Origin: Glycocaulis sp.
Lineage (GTDB): Bacteria > Pseudomonadota > Alphaproteobacteria > Caulobacterales > Maricaulaceae
Reading direction: 5' to 3'
Assembly (NCBI GenBank): GCA_022565665.1
Contig: JAIUMI010000017.1
Span: forward strand, 1 to 53,592
Length of the DNA: 53,592 bases
A program made the translations under genes and the position numbers. Shown piece by piece: positions 43,082-52,664 of the stretch (its first letter is position 1; each line of letters begins with the position of its first letter). The notes beneath the pieces are model-generated. The model was given only the letters and a program-made list of their open reading frames with translations, was not told the DNA's origin and searched no databases.

Positions 43082-43645
43082 CTATTCGACAGGCACGCGG
43101 AAGCGCAGGCCGGAACGGTTGAACTCCACCTGTTCGGGCGTCAGCTCGAAGCCGACAATCACCTCGAAATTCGAACCGGACGTCGTCGGCGTCGCGCGCG
43201 GGATCGAGATCTGGCGGATTTCCTCCGTCACTTCTACGCGGTTCTGACCAGGTGCAAAGCGTACGGTGATGGGGAAGACTTCGCGGTGGATGACAGCCTG
43301 ATCGGTACGGGTGACCGCGACGAAATAATAATAGGTCTTCTCGCTCGCGTCCGCAGCCGGGCCACGACCGAACGCAAACCGTACCGCTAGCTGCATGTCG
43401 ATGGGCGATACACGCCGGTCAGTATAGCTGCACGTACCCGCTACATTGAGCACTTCACCGGTAAAGCCTACATTGCCCAGCACCTGTTCCTCGCCACGGA
43501 ACTCCACCAGACGGTGCGCGTCGTAAAGCGAAAGCGCGTTGGGGCAAGGGCCGGGATTGGGCCGCGGGCCCTGCACCCGGTCACGGAAACCCTGACACCC
43601 TGAAAGGACCAGAACGGCAGCAAGTATGGTGGCAATGCGGCGCAT
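43082..43645 (-). CDS. Hypothetical lipoprotein upstream of argS
   Basis: 187 residues. A lipoprotein signal, [17 protein letters not shown], with lipobox LSGC is clear; the mature part is mostly beta-strand-like with no recognised family. The ATG at 43645 is chosen because GGGGAG lies seven bases upstream and because it gives the signal; the frame extends to 43810. It is probably attached to a membrane in the periplasm. It is divergent from ispH, whose reading frame would overlap it if started upstream. Confidence 0.78.
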   Translation of the reverse strand: MRRIATILAAVLVLSGCQGFRDRVQGPRPNPGPCPNALSLYDAHRLVEFRGEEQVLGNVGFTGEVLNVAGTCSYTDRRVSPIDMQLAVRFAFGRGPAADASEKTYYYFVAVTRTDQAVIHREVFPITVRFAPGQNRVEVTEEIRQISIPRATPTTSGSNFEVIVGFELTPEQVEFNRSGLRFRVPVE

Positions 43646-43784
43646 GGAAACTCCCCGGGCCGTGGCGTTAGTGTATCCGGTGCCTGCCATAGGGGTTGCG
43701 GGCGCGCCGGTCTCTGCTACATCGTCTCTAAGGCGTGCGTGGGCGCAGGGCAACGCCGACGCGCCATTGCTACTGAGGAAAACC

Positions 43785-44729
43785 GTGAGCACGTTGCCGC
43801 CCCTCCACATACTGCTGGCCGCCCCGCGCGGATTCTGCGCGGGCGTGGACCGGGCGATCCAGATCGTCGAGAAGGCGCTGGAGCGCTATGGCGCGCCGGT
43901 CTATGTGCGCCACGAGATTGTGCACAACAAGCATGTGGTGAACCGGCTGAAAGCCATGGGCGCGGTATTTGTCAAGGAGCTGGACGAGTGCCCGGACGAC
44001 CGCCCCGTCGTGTTCTCCGCCCATGGCGTGCCCAAGCGCGTGCCGGAGACGGCGAAGGCCCGCAACATGCTCTATGTGGACGCCACCTGTCCGCTGGTTT
44101 CCAAGGTGCATGTCGAGGCGAGCCGCCATCACCGGAATGGGCTGGAAATCGTGCTGATCGGCCATGCTGGCCACCCGGAAGTGATCGGCACGATGGGCCA
44201 GCTGCCCGAAGGCGCGATCCACCTCATCGAGACGGTGGAGGACGCGCAAGGCTTCACGCCGCGCGATCCGCAGAAAATCGCCTATGTCACGCAGACCACG
44301 CTTTCGGTCGATGACACGGCCGCCATTGTGGACGTACTGCAGCAGCGCTTCCCGGCCATGGCGGCGCCCCACAAGGAAGATATCTGCTACGCCACCACCA
44401 ACCGCCAGGAGGCGGTAAAGGCGCTCGCCCCGCGCTCTGACCTTGTGCTGGTGGTGGGCGCGCCGAACTCCTCCAACTCGGTGCGTCTGGTGGAGGTCGC
44501 CAAGCGCGCCGGTGCGCCCGATGCGCGCCTGGTCCAAAGCGCCGCAGACCTTGACCGCAGCTGGTTTGACAATGTCGACACGCTGGGCGTCAGCGCCGGT
44601 GCCTCTGCCCCCGAGGAGCTGGTCGAAGACGTGCTCACCCAGATCGCGGGCTTTCGCAAGCTGACCATTGAGGAGGTGCGTGTCGCCAGCGAGGATGTGG
44701 TGTTCAAACTGCCGCGCGAGGTGGCGTGA
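43785..44729 (+). CDS. ispH: 4-hydroxy-3-methylbut-2-enyl diphosphate reductase IspH
   Basis: 314 residues. Last enzyme of the MEP isoprenoid pathway. The three [4Fe-4S] cysteines are C18 ([10 protein letters not shown]), C102 ([11 protein letters not shown]) and C201 ([14 protein letters not shown]), and SAHGVP and [12 protein letters not shown] are further family motifs. The start is a GTG at 43785 because GAGGAAAA lies just upstream; an open frame to 43626 would overlap the divergent lipoprotein gene. The stop overlaps the next gene by one base, giving ispH-DUF1801-rnhA coupling. Confidence 0.96.
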   Translation: MSTLPPLHILLAAPRGFCAGVDRAIQIVEKALERYGAPVYVRHEIVHNKHVVNRLKAMGAVFVKELDECPDDRPVVFSAHGVPKRVPETAKARNMLYVDATCPLVSKVHVEASRHHRNGLEIVLIGHAGHPEVIGTMGQLPEGAIHLIETVEDAQGFTPRDPQKIAYVTQTTLSVDDTAAIVDVLQQRFPAMAAPHKEDICYATTNRQEAVKALAPRSDLVLVVGAPNSSNSVRLVEVAKRAGAPDARLVQSAADLDRSWFDNVDTLGVSAGASAPEELVEDVLTQIAGFRKLTIEEVRVASEDVVFKLPREVA

Positions 44730-45157
44730 TGAGCGCAGACAAGACCCAGCCGGAAAAGCTGTCTGTCGACGCCTTCCTTGCGAGCATTGAGCCGGACCAG
44801 AAGCGCGATGAAGCCCGCCAGCTGGATGCGCTGTTCCGCAAGGTGACTGGCTTCGAGCCGGTCATGTGGGGCGCTTCCATGGTCGGTTACGGGCGCTATC
44901 ACTACCGCTATGAGAGCGGACGTGAAGGCGATTTCTTCGCCACGGGATTTTCGCCCCGCAAGGCACAGTTCTCAGTCTATATCCTTCCCGGCTATAGCGA
45001 TTTTGGCACCATTCTTGACCGCCTCGGCAAGCACTCCAAGGGAAAGGCGTGCCTGAACGTGAAGCGCCTGTCTGACATCGATATGGACGTGCTGGGCGAG
45101 CTGATCGCGGCCGGGTTGAAGGACCTTGATACGCGGTGGAAAGTGCATCCCGCGTGA
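44729..45157 (+). CDS. DUF1801 protein (YdhG-like)
   Basis: 142 residues. The pattern [37 protein letters not shown] and SVYILPGY matches the DUF1801 family, whose structure resembles YdhG but whose role is unknown. The ATG at 44729 shares one base with the ispH stop; a GTG at 44726 is also possible. Its own stop overlaps the rnhA start. The tight coupling between ispH and rnhA suggests constitutive co-expression, not a functional link. Confidence 0.85.
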   Translation: MSADKTQPEKLSVDAFLASIEPDQKRDEARQLDALFRKVTGFEPVMWGASMVGYGRYHYRYESGREGDFFATGFSPRKAQFSVYILPGYSDFGTILDRLGKHSKGKACLNVKRLSDIDMDVLGELIAAGLKDLDTRWKVHPA

Positions 45158-45606
45158 GCAGTCTCATCACCATCCATACTGACGGCGCGTGTTCGGGTAA
45201 TCCCGGTCCCGGCGGCTGGGGCGCGCTTCTGGAATGGAAGGGCCATGAGAAGGAGCTCTTTGGCGGTGAGCCCGACACCACCAATAACCGCATGGAGCTC
45301 AAAGCCGCCATTGAGGCGCTCAATGCGCTCAAACGCCCTTCAAAGGTCCGCCTCGTCACCGACAGCGTCTATGTGCGCGACGGCGTGACCAAATGGATCC
45401 ATGGCTGGAAGCGCAATGGCTGGAAAACCGCCGACAAAAAGCCGGTGAAGAATGCCGAACTGTGGCAGGCACTCGACGAGGCCACGAAGCGCCACACCAT
45501 CGAGTGGGTGTGGGTGAAAGGCCATAATGGCGATCCCGGTAATGAGCGCGCCGACGCGCTGGCGCGAGCGGGGATCGATGCGATCCGCAACCCGGATGCA
45601 GGCTGA
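45154..45606 (+). CDS. rnhA: Ribonuclease HI
   Basis: 150 residues. The metal-binding catalytic residues are D10 ([11 protein letters not shown]), E48 (NNRMELKAA), D70 (VTDSVYV) and D134 (NERADALA), with the flexible-loop H124 in KGHNGD. It cleaves RNA in RNA-DNA hybrids. The start is the GTG at 45154 overlapping the DUF1801 stop (GTGA); starting there gives a protein of standard length. Confidence 0.96.
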   Translation: MSSLITIHTDGACSGNPGPGGWGALLEWKGHEKELFGGEPDTTNNRMELKAAIEALNALKRPSKVRLVTDSVYVRDGVTKWIHGWKRNGWKTADKKPVKNAELWQALDEATKRHTIEWVWVKGHNGDPGNERADALARAGIDAIRNPDAG

Positions 45607-45616
45607 GAAAAGGTTT

Positions 45617-46225
45617 ATGGAACGCCGCAGTCAGAAAGAAACGCAAGAGGCGCGCCGGGCCATCGAGGCACTGATCGACGGCAAAGAAGGCGCACCTCTC
45701 GCCGCCCGCTGGCTGGAGACGCCGCTGGGCCCGATGCTCGCCGTTGCAGACAGGACCGGGCTGCACGCTCTGGGCTTTCCGGACGGCAAGGGGCTGGCGC
45801 GGGAGATCGCTGCGCTGAAGACGCGGACCGGATCGCTCGCCCTCGGACCCAGCCCAATCCTTGATCAGGCTGAAGCGGAGCTGGATGCCTATTTCGCAGG
45901 GCGCTCTCTGGAGTTTCGAACCCCTGTCGTTCAGCACGGCAGCGCGTTCCAGCAGGCCGTATGGACGGCTCTCATGGCCATTCCAGCCGGGCAGACAACC
46001 GCCTATGGCGAGCTTGCCCGCGCCATGAACCAGCCGGGCGCCACCCGGGCCGTGGCGGCAGCGAACGGACGCAATGCGGTTGCGATCATGGTTCCATGCC
46101 ATCGCGTGATCGGAGCCGACGGCTCGCTGACCGGGTATGGCGGGCGGCTGTGGCGCAAGACATGGCTGCTTGAACACGAGGCACGCGTCACGGGCCAGGC
46201 GCGTCAGGGCGAGATGGCCTTGTGA
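45617..46225 (+). CDS. ogt: Methylated-DNA-[protein]-cysteine S-methyltransferase
   Basis: 202 residues. The C-terminal domain carries FQQAVWTALMAIPAGQTTAYGELA and the active-site PCHRV with acceptor C161, preceded by an Ogt/Ada-type N-terminal ribonuclease-like domain. It removes the alkyl group from O6-alkylguanine in a suicidal reaction. I use the ATG at 45617, preceded by AAAAGG, because earlier in-frame starts overlap rnhA. The N-terminal 25 residues (KETQEARRAIEAL) are an unusual short helix. Confidence 0.92.
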   Translation: MERRSQKETQEARRAIEALIDGKEGAPLAARWLETPLGPMLAVADRTGLHALGFPDGKGLAREIAALKTRTGSLALGPSPILDQAEAELDAYFAGRSLEFRTPVVQHGSAFQQAVWTALMAIPAGQTTAYGELARAMNQPGATRAVAAANGRNAVAIMVPCHRVIGADGSLTGYGGRLWRKTWLLEHEARVTGQARQGEMAL

Positions 46226-46309
46226 CCGTGATTGCCCCCGCCCCTTGACCTCGCCGCCCTCAGGGGCGACAGAGCGCGCATTCCCTGCGACGGATGAAGA
46301 GGCGCGCTG

Positions 46310-47608
46310 ATGATCCCCCGCTATACCCGGCCTGAAATGGAAGCGATCTGGAGCCCGCAGAGCCGCTACCGCATCTGGTTCGAGATCGAGGCGCACGCCA
46401 CCGACAAGCTGGCCGAGCTGGGCGTGGTCCCGGCCTCAGCCGCCAAGGCCGTGTGGAAGGCCAAAGACATGGAGTTTGACGTCGCGCGCATCGACGCCAT
46501 TGAGCGCGAGGTGAAGCACGATGTCATCGCCTTCCTGACGCATCTTTCCGAACTCGTGGGCGAGGGAGCCCGCTTCGTCCACCAGGGGCTGACCAGCTCT
46601 GACGTGCTGGACACCTGCCTTGCCGTACAGCTCACCCGCGCCAGCGACCTGTTGCTGGAGGGGATGGACCGGGTGCTGGCGGCGCTCAAGAAGCGCGCCT
46701 TCGAGCACAAGATGACGGTGTGCATCGGGCGCAGCCACGGCATCCATGCCGAGCCGACCACGATGGGGCTGAAGTTTGCCCGCTTCCATGCCGAATTCGC
46801 CCGCAACCGCGAACGCCTGGTGCGGGCGCGCGAGGAAGTGGCGACCTGCGCCATTTCCGGCGCCATCGGCACGTTTGCCAATGTCGATCCGGCGGTGGAG
46901 GCGCATGTCGCCGACAAGCTGGGCCTTAGCGTGGAGCCAATCTCCACACAGGTGATCCCGCGCGACCGGCACGCGAATTTCTTTGCCGTGCTGGGCCTGA
47001 TCGCGTCGGCCATCGAGAATGTTGCGGTGGAGGTGCGCCACCTGCAGCGCTCTGAAGTGCGTGAGGCGCAGGAATATTTCTCGCCGGGGCAGAAGGGCTC
47101 CTCGGCCATGCCGCACAAGCGCAATCCGATCCTTACCGAGAACCTGACCGGTCTTGCGCGCCTCGTCCGCTCCGCCGTGACGCCTGCGATGGAAAACGTT
47201 GCCCTCTGGCATGAGCGCGATATCTCGCACTCATCGGTGGAGCGCGGCATTGGCCCGGATGCCACCGTGCATCTGGACTTTGCCCTGCACCGCACCGCCT
47301 CGATGATCGAGGGCCTGATCGTACATGCCGACCGGTGCCGCGAGAACCTGGAAGCCCATGGCGGCATCCATAATTCCCAGCGTGTGCTGCTGGCGCTGAC
47401 GCAGGCCGGTGCGAGCCGCGAGGACTCCTACCGCCTTGTCCAGCGCAATGGCATGAAAACGTGGGATGAGGGCGGCCAGCTCGCCGATCACCTCAAGGCC
47501 GACAGCGAAGTCACTGCCCTGCTCTCACCGGCCCAGATCGATGCCTGCTTTGACGAGGCCTATCACCTCAAGCATGTCGACACGATCTTCGAGCGGGTGT
47601 TCGGATAG
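46310..47608 (+). CDS. purB: Adenylosuccinate lyase
   Basis: 432 residues. The fumarase/aspartase superfamily signature is GSSAMPHKRNP; HQGLTSSDVLDT and RSHGIHAEPTTMGLK are further active-site segments. It splits SAICAR to AICAR and adenylosuccinate to AMP, both with release of fumarate. AGAGG precedes the ATG. The following gene is an unrelated protease; purC lies 1.7 kb downstream on the same strand. Confidence 0.96.
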   Translation: MIPRYTRPEMEAIWSPQSRYRIWFEIEAHATDKLAELGVVPASAAKAVWKAKDMEFDVARIDAIEREVKHDVIAFLTHLSELVGEGARFVHQGLTSSDVLDTCLAVQLTRASDLLLEGMDRVLAALKKRAFEHKMTVCIGRSHGIHAEPTTMGLKFARFHAEFARNRERLVRAREEVATCAISGAIGTFANVDPAVEAHVADKLGLSVEPISTQVIPRDRHANFFAVLGLIASAIENVAVEVRHLQRSEVREAQEYFSPGQKGSSAMPHKRNPILTENLTGLARLVRSAVTPAMENVALWHERDISHSSVERGIGPDATVHLDFALHRTASMIEGLIVHADRCRENLEAHGGIHNSQRVLLALTQAGASREDSYRLVQRNGMKTWDEGGQLADHLKADSEVTALLSPAQIDACFDEAYHLKHVDTIFERVFG

Positions 47609-47685
47609 GCTGAAGCCGGCATGACGGTGTGATAGCGTCTCCTTCCAGCTAACGGCTTCAAGCCGGGGCTGGCGAAGGGAGTGCG

Positions 47686-48648
47686 ATGAGGTCCGGTTTC
47701 CAGATAGCCATCGGAACGCTGGTATATCTTTGCTGCAGCTTGGCAGGCACTGCGCCCGCCACATCGGCCGTAGAGGCCAATTCTGATGACGCATTGGCCG
47801 TCATTCCCCTGCAGCGCAATGCCCATAACCTCTACACCCTGGACGTCTCGGTTGGACGCGGTGTCGTTTTCCGGGGCGTGGCCGACACCGACCCGCTGCC
47901 CTTCATTTTCGATACCGGAGCGAACAAGACCGCCATTCCCCGTCTGATTGCCAACCAGTTGATCGCAGACGGGCAGATCAGTTTTGACCAGACCGGACAT
48001 GCCGTAACCGGGACGTTCGATACCGGTCTGTTCATTATTGACAGTCTGGATTTTGGCCTCGGGCCGCGCGAAATCGAAGTTGCTGTATTCGAAGAACATC
48101 ACGATGCGGTGATGAGTGCCGCCGGCATTCTGGGCTCAAACGCATTTCAAGACGAAATCATCGTTCTCGACCATCCCGCCGGAGAACTCAGGCTCCTTGC
48201 GCGGGCTGCCCTTGCCGGCGAAATGCCGCTGCGAATGGAGGACGGGTTGATTGTCGGCGAGGGGCAGATACGCGGCGTCCGCGATCCCGTCAGGATCTTC
48301 GTAGACACCGGAGCCACCGCGTCAATCGTCAACAGGGCGCTGGTCCGCCGTCATCAGACCGCGCGACTCGGCCGGTTCTCCGAGATACGCGGCGTGTCAG
48401 GCAGGGTCATCATTCAAGGAGAACAGCGTCACCTGTTTCGTGGTTTCCAGATCAGCGATCTGTGCGCGTGCGCATTTCAGATCACCGTATCTGACGTGTA
48501 TTTCTTCGACCGGATGGGGTCGATGGACGAACCCGCCATCCTGCTGGGCATGGATATTCTGAGACACGCGCGCATCATCATCGACTACGGCTCGGGCTCA
48601 GCCAGAATTGAGGGTGCCGACAGGTGGCGTTGTCCGAACACCCCATGA
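47686..48648 (+). CDS. Periplasmic two-lobe retropepsin-like aspartyl protease
   Basis: 320 residues with a probable signal peptide (IAIGTLVYLCCSLAGTAPAT). Two aspartyl-protease signatures occur in one chain: FIFDTGANKTAIP with D76 and IFVDTGATASIVN with D207. Each is followed by the hydrophobic-hydrophobic-Gly motif (AAGILGSNAF and AILLGMDIL). This looks like a tandem pair of retropepsin domains able to form a complete active site as a monomer, whereas retroviral enzymes dimerise. The substrate is unknown. GC content looks lower than its neighbours. It lies between purB and the zeta-like inhibitor without evident operon. Confidence 0.85.
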   Translation: MRSGFQIAIGTLVYLCCSLAGTAPATSAVEANSDDALAVIPLQRNAHNLYTLDVSVGRGVVFRGVADTDPLPFIFDTGANKTAIPRLIANQLIADGQISFDQTGHAVTGTFDTGLFIIDSLDFGLGPREIEVAVFEEHHDAVMSAAGILGSNAFQDEIIVLDHPAGELRLLARAALAGEMPLRMEDGLIVGEGQIRGVRDPVRIFVDTGATASIVNRALVRRHQTARLGRFSEIRGVSGRVIIQGEQRHLFRGFQISDLCACAFQITVSDVYFFDRMGSMDEPAILLGMDILRHARIIIDYGSGSARIEGADRWRCPNTP

Positions 48649-48694
48649 AAGGCCTGTCAACTGCCTCCAGCCTGACAGTCCTGCAGGGCGCCCC

Positions 48695-49015
48695 CTACCC
48701 TTCTCTCACTGCGGCACGGGCCTGATCGAGCAGGCGGGTCATTTCGTGGCGCAGCTCCACGTCAGAGACCGCAACACCCTTGGCGTCGAAATCCTTGCGC
48801 ACCTTGCGGAACACGTCCTCGTCGCCAGCCTCCTCAAGATCAGCCGCGACCACCTCACCGGCATAGCTTTCCGCCTCGTCACCGGAGAAACCGAGCTTTT
48901 CAGCCGCCCAGAGGCCAAGCATCTTGTTACGGCGCGCATTGGCCTTGAATTCCAGCTCCTGCTCGCGCGCATAGCGATTCTCGTGGGCCTTCTCGCGTTC
49001 ATCAAAGCTGGACAT
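48695..49015 (-). CDS. F-ATPase inhibitor zeta-like protein (DUF1476)
   Basis: 106 residues. FDEREKAHENRYAREQELEF, ARRNKMLGLWAAEKLGFSG, EVVAADLEEAGDEDVFRKV match the DUF1476 family, whose Paracoccus denitrificans member is the zeta inhibitor of F1-ATPase that blocks ATP hydrolysis through its N-terminal helix. The N-terminal MSSFDEREKA is charged and suited to that role. The ATG at 49015 is the family start; the frame extends to 49093. Function here is inferred by homology. Monocistronic, divergent from purC. Confidence 0.9.
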   Translation of the reverse strand: MSSFDEREKAHENRYAREQELEFKANARRNKMLGLWAAEKLGFSGDEAESYAGEVVAADLEEAGDEDVFRKVRKDFDAKGVAVSDVELRHEMTRLLDQARAAVREG

Positions 49016-49154
49016 GGCGCATATTCCTGTTGGCGGGGGATGGGGAGTACTGTTCTCTAAGGGGTATCGCGATAGCGCCGCTTTATCAATCATTTGCCGC
49101 GCATTGCGCGCAAGTGTTGCGAGTGCGGCCCCAAAGGCGTACTTTCAACAGGTG

Positions 49155-49178
49155 AGCGGCCCGTCCTGACGGGCCGCT
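49155..49178. other. Hairpin between zeta-like gene and purC
   Basis: AGCGGCCCGTC (49155-49165) pairs with GACGGGCCGCT (49168-49178), an 11-bp perfect inverted repeat with little loop. Only TTCGCGTTT follows on the plus strand. It could be a weak terminator or an attenuating structure in the purC leader; the rest of the 251-base gap shows no gene. Confidence 0.4.
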
Positions 49179-49266
49179 TCGCGTTTGACACATGACCCGG
49201 ACTCGCGCGCAAGAATGGCCCTGACAGGGCGCAGCCCGCGCCGGTCCCCTCGTCCGATGGAAAGCG

Positions 49267-50058
49267 ATGACCCCCATGTCACGGCGCAAGAAGCTCTACG
49301 AAGGCAAAGCCAAGATTCTCTATGAGGGTCCGGAACCGGGCACGCTCATCCAGCATTTCAAGGATGACGCGACCGCCTTCAACGCCCAGAAGCGCGCCAC
49401 GCTGGAGGGCAAGGGCGTCCTCAACAACCGGATCAGCGAGTTCATCATGGAACACCTGAACCGGATGGGCGTGCCCACCCATTTCATCCGCCGCCTGAAC
49501 ATGCGCGAGCAGCTGGTGCGCGAGGTGGAGATCATTCCGCTTGAAGTGGTGGTGAGAAACGTCGCCGCAGGCTCCATCGCCACACGCTTTGGCATTCCAG
49601 AGGGCGAGCCCCTGCCGCGTGCTGTCGTGGAGTTCTACTTCAAGGATGACGCGCTGGGCGATCCGCTGGTGGCGGAAGAACACATCTCGGCCTTCAACTG
49701 GGCCAGCCCGCAGGAAATCGACGAGATGATCGCGCTGGCGCTGCGCGTGAATGATTTTGTCTCCGGCCTGTTTGCCGGTGCCGGGATCCGCCTTGTGGAT
49801 TTCAAGCTGGAATTTGGCCGGCTTTACGACCAGAACGACATGCCCCGCGTGGTGCTGGCTGACGAGATCAGCCCGGATTGCTGCCGGCTGTGGGACATGG
49901 CCACGAACGAGAAGATGGACAAGGACCGCTTCCGCCGCGATCTGGGCAATGTCACCGAGGCCTATGCCGAGGTGGCGCGCCGCCTTGGCATCATGCGCGA
50001 GATGGACAGCGCCAATGGCGCGGGCGAAACGGTTGAGAGCGAGCAGGACAAGGCCTGA
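49267..50058 (+). CDS. purC: SAICAR synthetase (phosphoribosylaminoimidazole-succinocarboxamide synthase)
   Basis: 263 residues. [31 protein letters not shown] and [10 protein letters not shown] are PurC signatures, and [13 protein letters not shown] is the second conserved block. It ligates aspartate to CAIR using ATP. The ATG at 49267 has GGAAAG very close; the ATG at 49276 is an alternative giving [10 protein letters not shown]. It precedes purS by two bases, so they are cotranscribed. Confidence 0.95.
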   Translation: MTPMSRRKKLYEGKAKILYEGPEPGTLIQHFKDDATAFNAQKRATLEGKGVLNNRISEFIMEHLNRMGVPTHFIRRLNMREQLVREVEIIPLEVVVRNVAAGSIATRFGIPEGEPLPRAVVEFYFKDDALGDPLVAEEHISAFNWASPQEIDEMIALALRVNDFVSGLFAGAGIRLVDFKLEFGRLYDQNDMPRVVLADEISPDCCRLWDMATNEKMDKDRFRRDLGNVTEAYAEVARRLGIMREMDSANGAGETVESEQDKA

Positions 50059-50060
50059 AC

Positions 50061-50303
50061 ATGAAAGCGAAAATCCACGTTTACCTGAAACCCGGCGTTC
50101 TGGACCCGCAGGGAACGGCCGTTGCCGGTTCGCTGCGCACGCTTGGCTTCGAGGAGGTGACCGGCGCGCGCCAGGGCAAGCTGATCGAGCTCGACCTTTC
50201 CAGCGTGGACGCAGAAGAGGCCAGCGAGCGCGTGAAGGCGATGTGCGACAAGCTGCTCGCCAATCCGGTGATCGAAAATTACGACATTGAGCTGAGCGCG
50301 TAA
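50061..50303 (+). CDS. purS: FGAM synthetase subunit PurS
   Basis: 80 residues, the normal size. KAKIHVYLKPGVLDPQGTAV and GFEEVTGARQGKLIELDL are characteristic. It bridges PurL and PurQ in the FGAM synthetase complex that channels ammonia. It is cotranscribed with purC but separated from purQ by two minus-strand genes. It converges with the VOC gene with a three-base gap. Confidence 0.95.
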   Translation: MKAKIHVYLKPGVLDPQGTAVAGSLRTLGFEEVTGARQGKLIELDLSSVDAEEASERVKAMCDKLLANPVIENYDIELSA

Positions 50304-50306
50304 GGG

Positions 50307-50690
50307 CTAGAGCTCCACCGACTCCCAGAGTTCAATCTTCACTCCGTCCGGATCCATGATCCAGGCGAAGCGGCCGTAATCATGGCTCTCCGGTTCGCCA
50401 ACCAGTTCCACCCCATGCGCCTTGATACGCTCCAGCAGGGCGTCGAGATCGTCGACCAGCAGGTTGATCATGAAGGGGTGGGTGGAGGGCTGAAAATACT
50501 CCGTATCGGCCTTGAAGCGGGCGAACACCGTGCGCGCGCCCTCGCCATAGCGCGCCACAGCGGCCCCGTGGCGGAACTCGAACTCGCCATATTCGGCCAT
50601 CTCCAGCCCCAGAACGTCGCGATACCAGGCCTTGCTGGCCTCAGGGTCCTTCGATTTCACGAATACTCCGCCTACGCCCAGAACACTCAT
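50307..50690 (-). CDS. VOC superfamily (glyoxalase/bleomycin-resistance fold) protein
   Basis: 127 residues. The paired beta-alpha-beta-beta-beta pattern is GVGGVFVKSKDPEASKAWYRDVLGLE and FMINLLVDDLDALLERIKAHGVE, ending DYGRFAWIMDPDGVKIELWE. Probable metal-site residues are H and E at the ends of these strands. Members are dioxygenases, glyoxalases or binding proteins; the substrate is unknown. It lies on the minus strand inside the purine cluster, between purS and a DUF5694 gene. Confidence 0.85.
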   Translation of the reverse strand: MSVLGVGGVFVKSKDPEASKAWYRDVLGLEMAEYGEFEFRHGAAVARYGEGARTVFARFKADTEYFQPSTHPFMINLLVDDLDALLERIKAHGVELVGEPESHDYGRFAWIMDPDGVKIELWESVEL

Positions 50691-50751
50691 GCCTGCCTCC
50701 CCGGCTTTTCCGGCGAGGCTATCACGGCGTCAGGCCCTCCGCGACCCCGCC

Positions 50752-51852
50752 CTAATCCAGCACGGCAAGCATGTCGCCGGAACGCATGTCGGTCATCATC
50801 TCCAGATAAGCGTCGAGCCAGGGCTTGTGCGCTGCACCGACGATCGACAGCACACGCCCGCCCACGGCATCGGCTGAGGCCTCGCGGATATGGGCGGCCA
50901 TGCGCAGATTGCGGGTATCCCATTCGGCGATGCGCACCCTGCCGGCATTTTCCGGCCATGCCCGGTCGATCATGACCTGCCATTGGCCTTCGACGTCCAT
51001 CTGCCCGTGTTCAGGCGAGTTCACCCGCCGGAAATAGGCGAGCATCGCCGCCGGGCTCTGCCAGTGTTCCGCTTCCAGGGCCGCTTCGGTGAAAACCGGA
51101 TGGTCGAAAATACTGGCAAATTCCGGCGTTTCCAGCGCTGCCGTCATCGGACCGGCCACGCGCCCCATCAGGTGAGACGCTGTATGGTCGTCAGCCGGGT
51201 AGACACGCTCATGGCCCAGACGCACCGCCAGCGCGACGGCGATCTGGACATTCTCGTTATGGGATGTCGAAACGCGTTCCAGCAGGGCGGCAAGCGCCTC
51301 TGTGACACCATCGCCCGGCACGCGCCCTGCCGGCTCAAGACGCAGCCATTGCACCAGCGCGGAGTTGATGTCGCCTGATGCGGCAAACAGCGCAGACAGA
51401 TGACGCCGCTCAGACGCGGACGGGGCATCCGGCCAGCCTGCAAGGGCCTGATCCACCGCTACGCGGGCCTGCGGCATGTCAAGGCCGGTTTCCTCTCCGG
51501 CAAGACTCACACCCTCCAGCGCGGCGCGGGCGAAGAAGCCCACCGCCCCGTCATATCGGGCATCATAGGCCTGCATCAGGAAAATTGTTTCCGGACCGAG
51601 CGCCTCAATGGTGATAACGTCCGGTGCCAGCGCTTCGAGACGGTCCAGAAGTGCAGAAAGCGCTGCCGGGTCAAATCCCTCCACCTGCGCCAGATGCGCC
51701 GTACCCAGCACGTAAACCTCGGTCACATTGCCGTGCACGTGGTCGGCGTAGTGCCGGGGATCGAAGGGGTCGTGCGTCCCTTGCGTCTCGTTCGCGGTTC
51801 CGGAAACCGTGCCGGCGAGCAGGGCCAGCGCGGCCATGGCAGGTTTCAGCAT
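50752..51852 (-). CDS. DUF5694 (TraB/EreA-like) exported protein
   Basis: 366 residues. A signal peptide ([20 protein letters not shown]) is followed by [25 protein letters not shown] and a C-terminal [17 protein letters not shown]. The GTAHL and GAAHK elements recall the TraB/GumN/erythromycin-esterase clan. The biochemical role is unknown. A strong AAGGAGGG stands upstream: the ATG at 51852 has five to seven bases of spacing, the ATG at 51855 fewer. The gene is divergent from purQ with a 146-base gap, the likely site of the purQL promoter. Confidence 0.8.
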   Translation of the reverse strand: MLKPAMAALALLAGTVSGTANETQGTHDPFDPRHYADHVHGNVTEVYVLGTAHLAQVEGFDPAALSALLDRLEALAPDVITIEALGPETIFLMQAYDARYDGAVGFFARAALEGVSLAGEETGLDMPQARVAVDQALAGWPDAPSASERRHLSALFAASGDINSALVQWLRLEPAGRVPGDGVTEALAALLERVSTSHNENVQIAVALAVRLGHERVYPADDHTASHLMGRVAGPMTAALETPEFASIFDHPVFTEAALEAEHWQSPAAMLAYFRRVNSPEHGQMDVEGQWQVMIDRAWPENAGRVRIAEWDTRNLRMAAHIREASADAVGGRVLSIVGAAHKPWLDAYLEMMTDMRSGDMLAVLD

Positions 51853-51998
51853 CATTCCCTCCTTCTTGTGGTGGTCAGCGTTCACTTTCTGTCAGATGCA
51901 GCGGACGCGGCCATTGGATGCGGCAAAGATGCAACGTGGGGAGCCCCGCCGCACCCGCCTCTCGCCTTGGCGGGAATCCCCTGCTAAACGCTGCCGAC

Positions 51999-52663
51999 AT
52001 GAAGACCGCTGTCATTGTATTTCCCGGCTCCAATTGCGACCGCGATGCGGCCGAGGCTCTGCGCCTTGTGACGGGCACTGCCCCGCACATGATCTGGCAT
52101 CAGGAAACCAGCCTGCCGGACGGGCTTGATCTCGCCGTGATTCCGGGTGGGTTCTCCTATGGCGACTATCTGCGCTCCGGCGCGATTGCCGCCCGCTCGC
52201 CGATCACACGCGATCTGGTACAGCGCGCCGAAGACGGCCTGCCGGTTCTGGGCGTGTGCAACGGCTTCCAGATCCTCATCGAGACGGGGCTCTTACCCGG
52301 CGCGCTGATGCGCAATGCCGGTCTGCTCTTTGTCTGTGAGCGCACGCCGCTGCAGATCGAGAACACCAATTCGCGCTTCACCCGCGCCTATGGCGATACG
52401 CGGGAAGTGACGATCCCCATCGCCCACCATGACGGCAATTACTTCGCCGACAGCGAGACGCTGGACCGGCTGGAGGGCGAAGGCCAGGTGGCTTTCCGCT
52501 ATCTCAACAACCCCAACGGCTCGATCCGCGATATTGCCGGCATCACCAACGCGGCGGGCAATGTGCTCGGCATGATGCCCCACCCGGAACGCGCGGTTGA
52601 CCCGGTGCATGGCGGCACGGACGGGCTCGGCGTGTTTGAAAGCCTTCTGGGAAGGACAGCCTG

Positions 52664-52664
<1 letters not shown>
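51999..52664 (+). CDS. purQ: FGAM synthetase glutaminase subunit PurQ
   Basis: 221 residues. Class I glutamine amidotransferase with nucleophile C87 in GVCNGFQIL and catalytic H195 and E197 in [26 protein letters not shown] opens the protein. It provides ammonia to PurL. The ATG at 51999 is chosen by family start; the frame extends to 51624 over the neighbouring gene. No clear Shine-Dalgarno precedes it. Its stop and the purL start share one base (TGATG). Confidence 0.95.

Noticed and set aside
49185-49216. TTGACA before purC, considered as a promoter
   Set aside because: The -35 is perfect, but no -10-like hexamer occurs at 16-18 bases; the best (AAGAAT) is 20 bases away.
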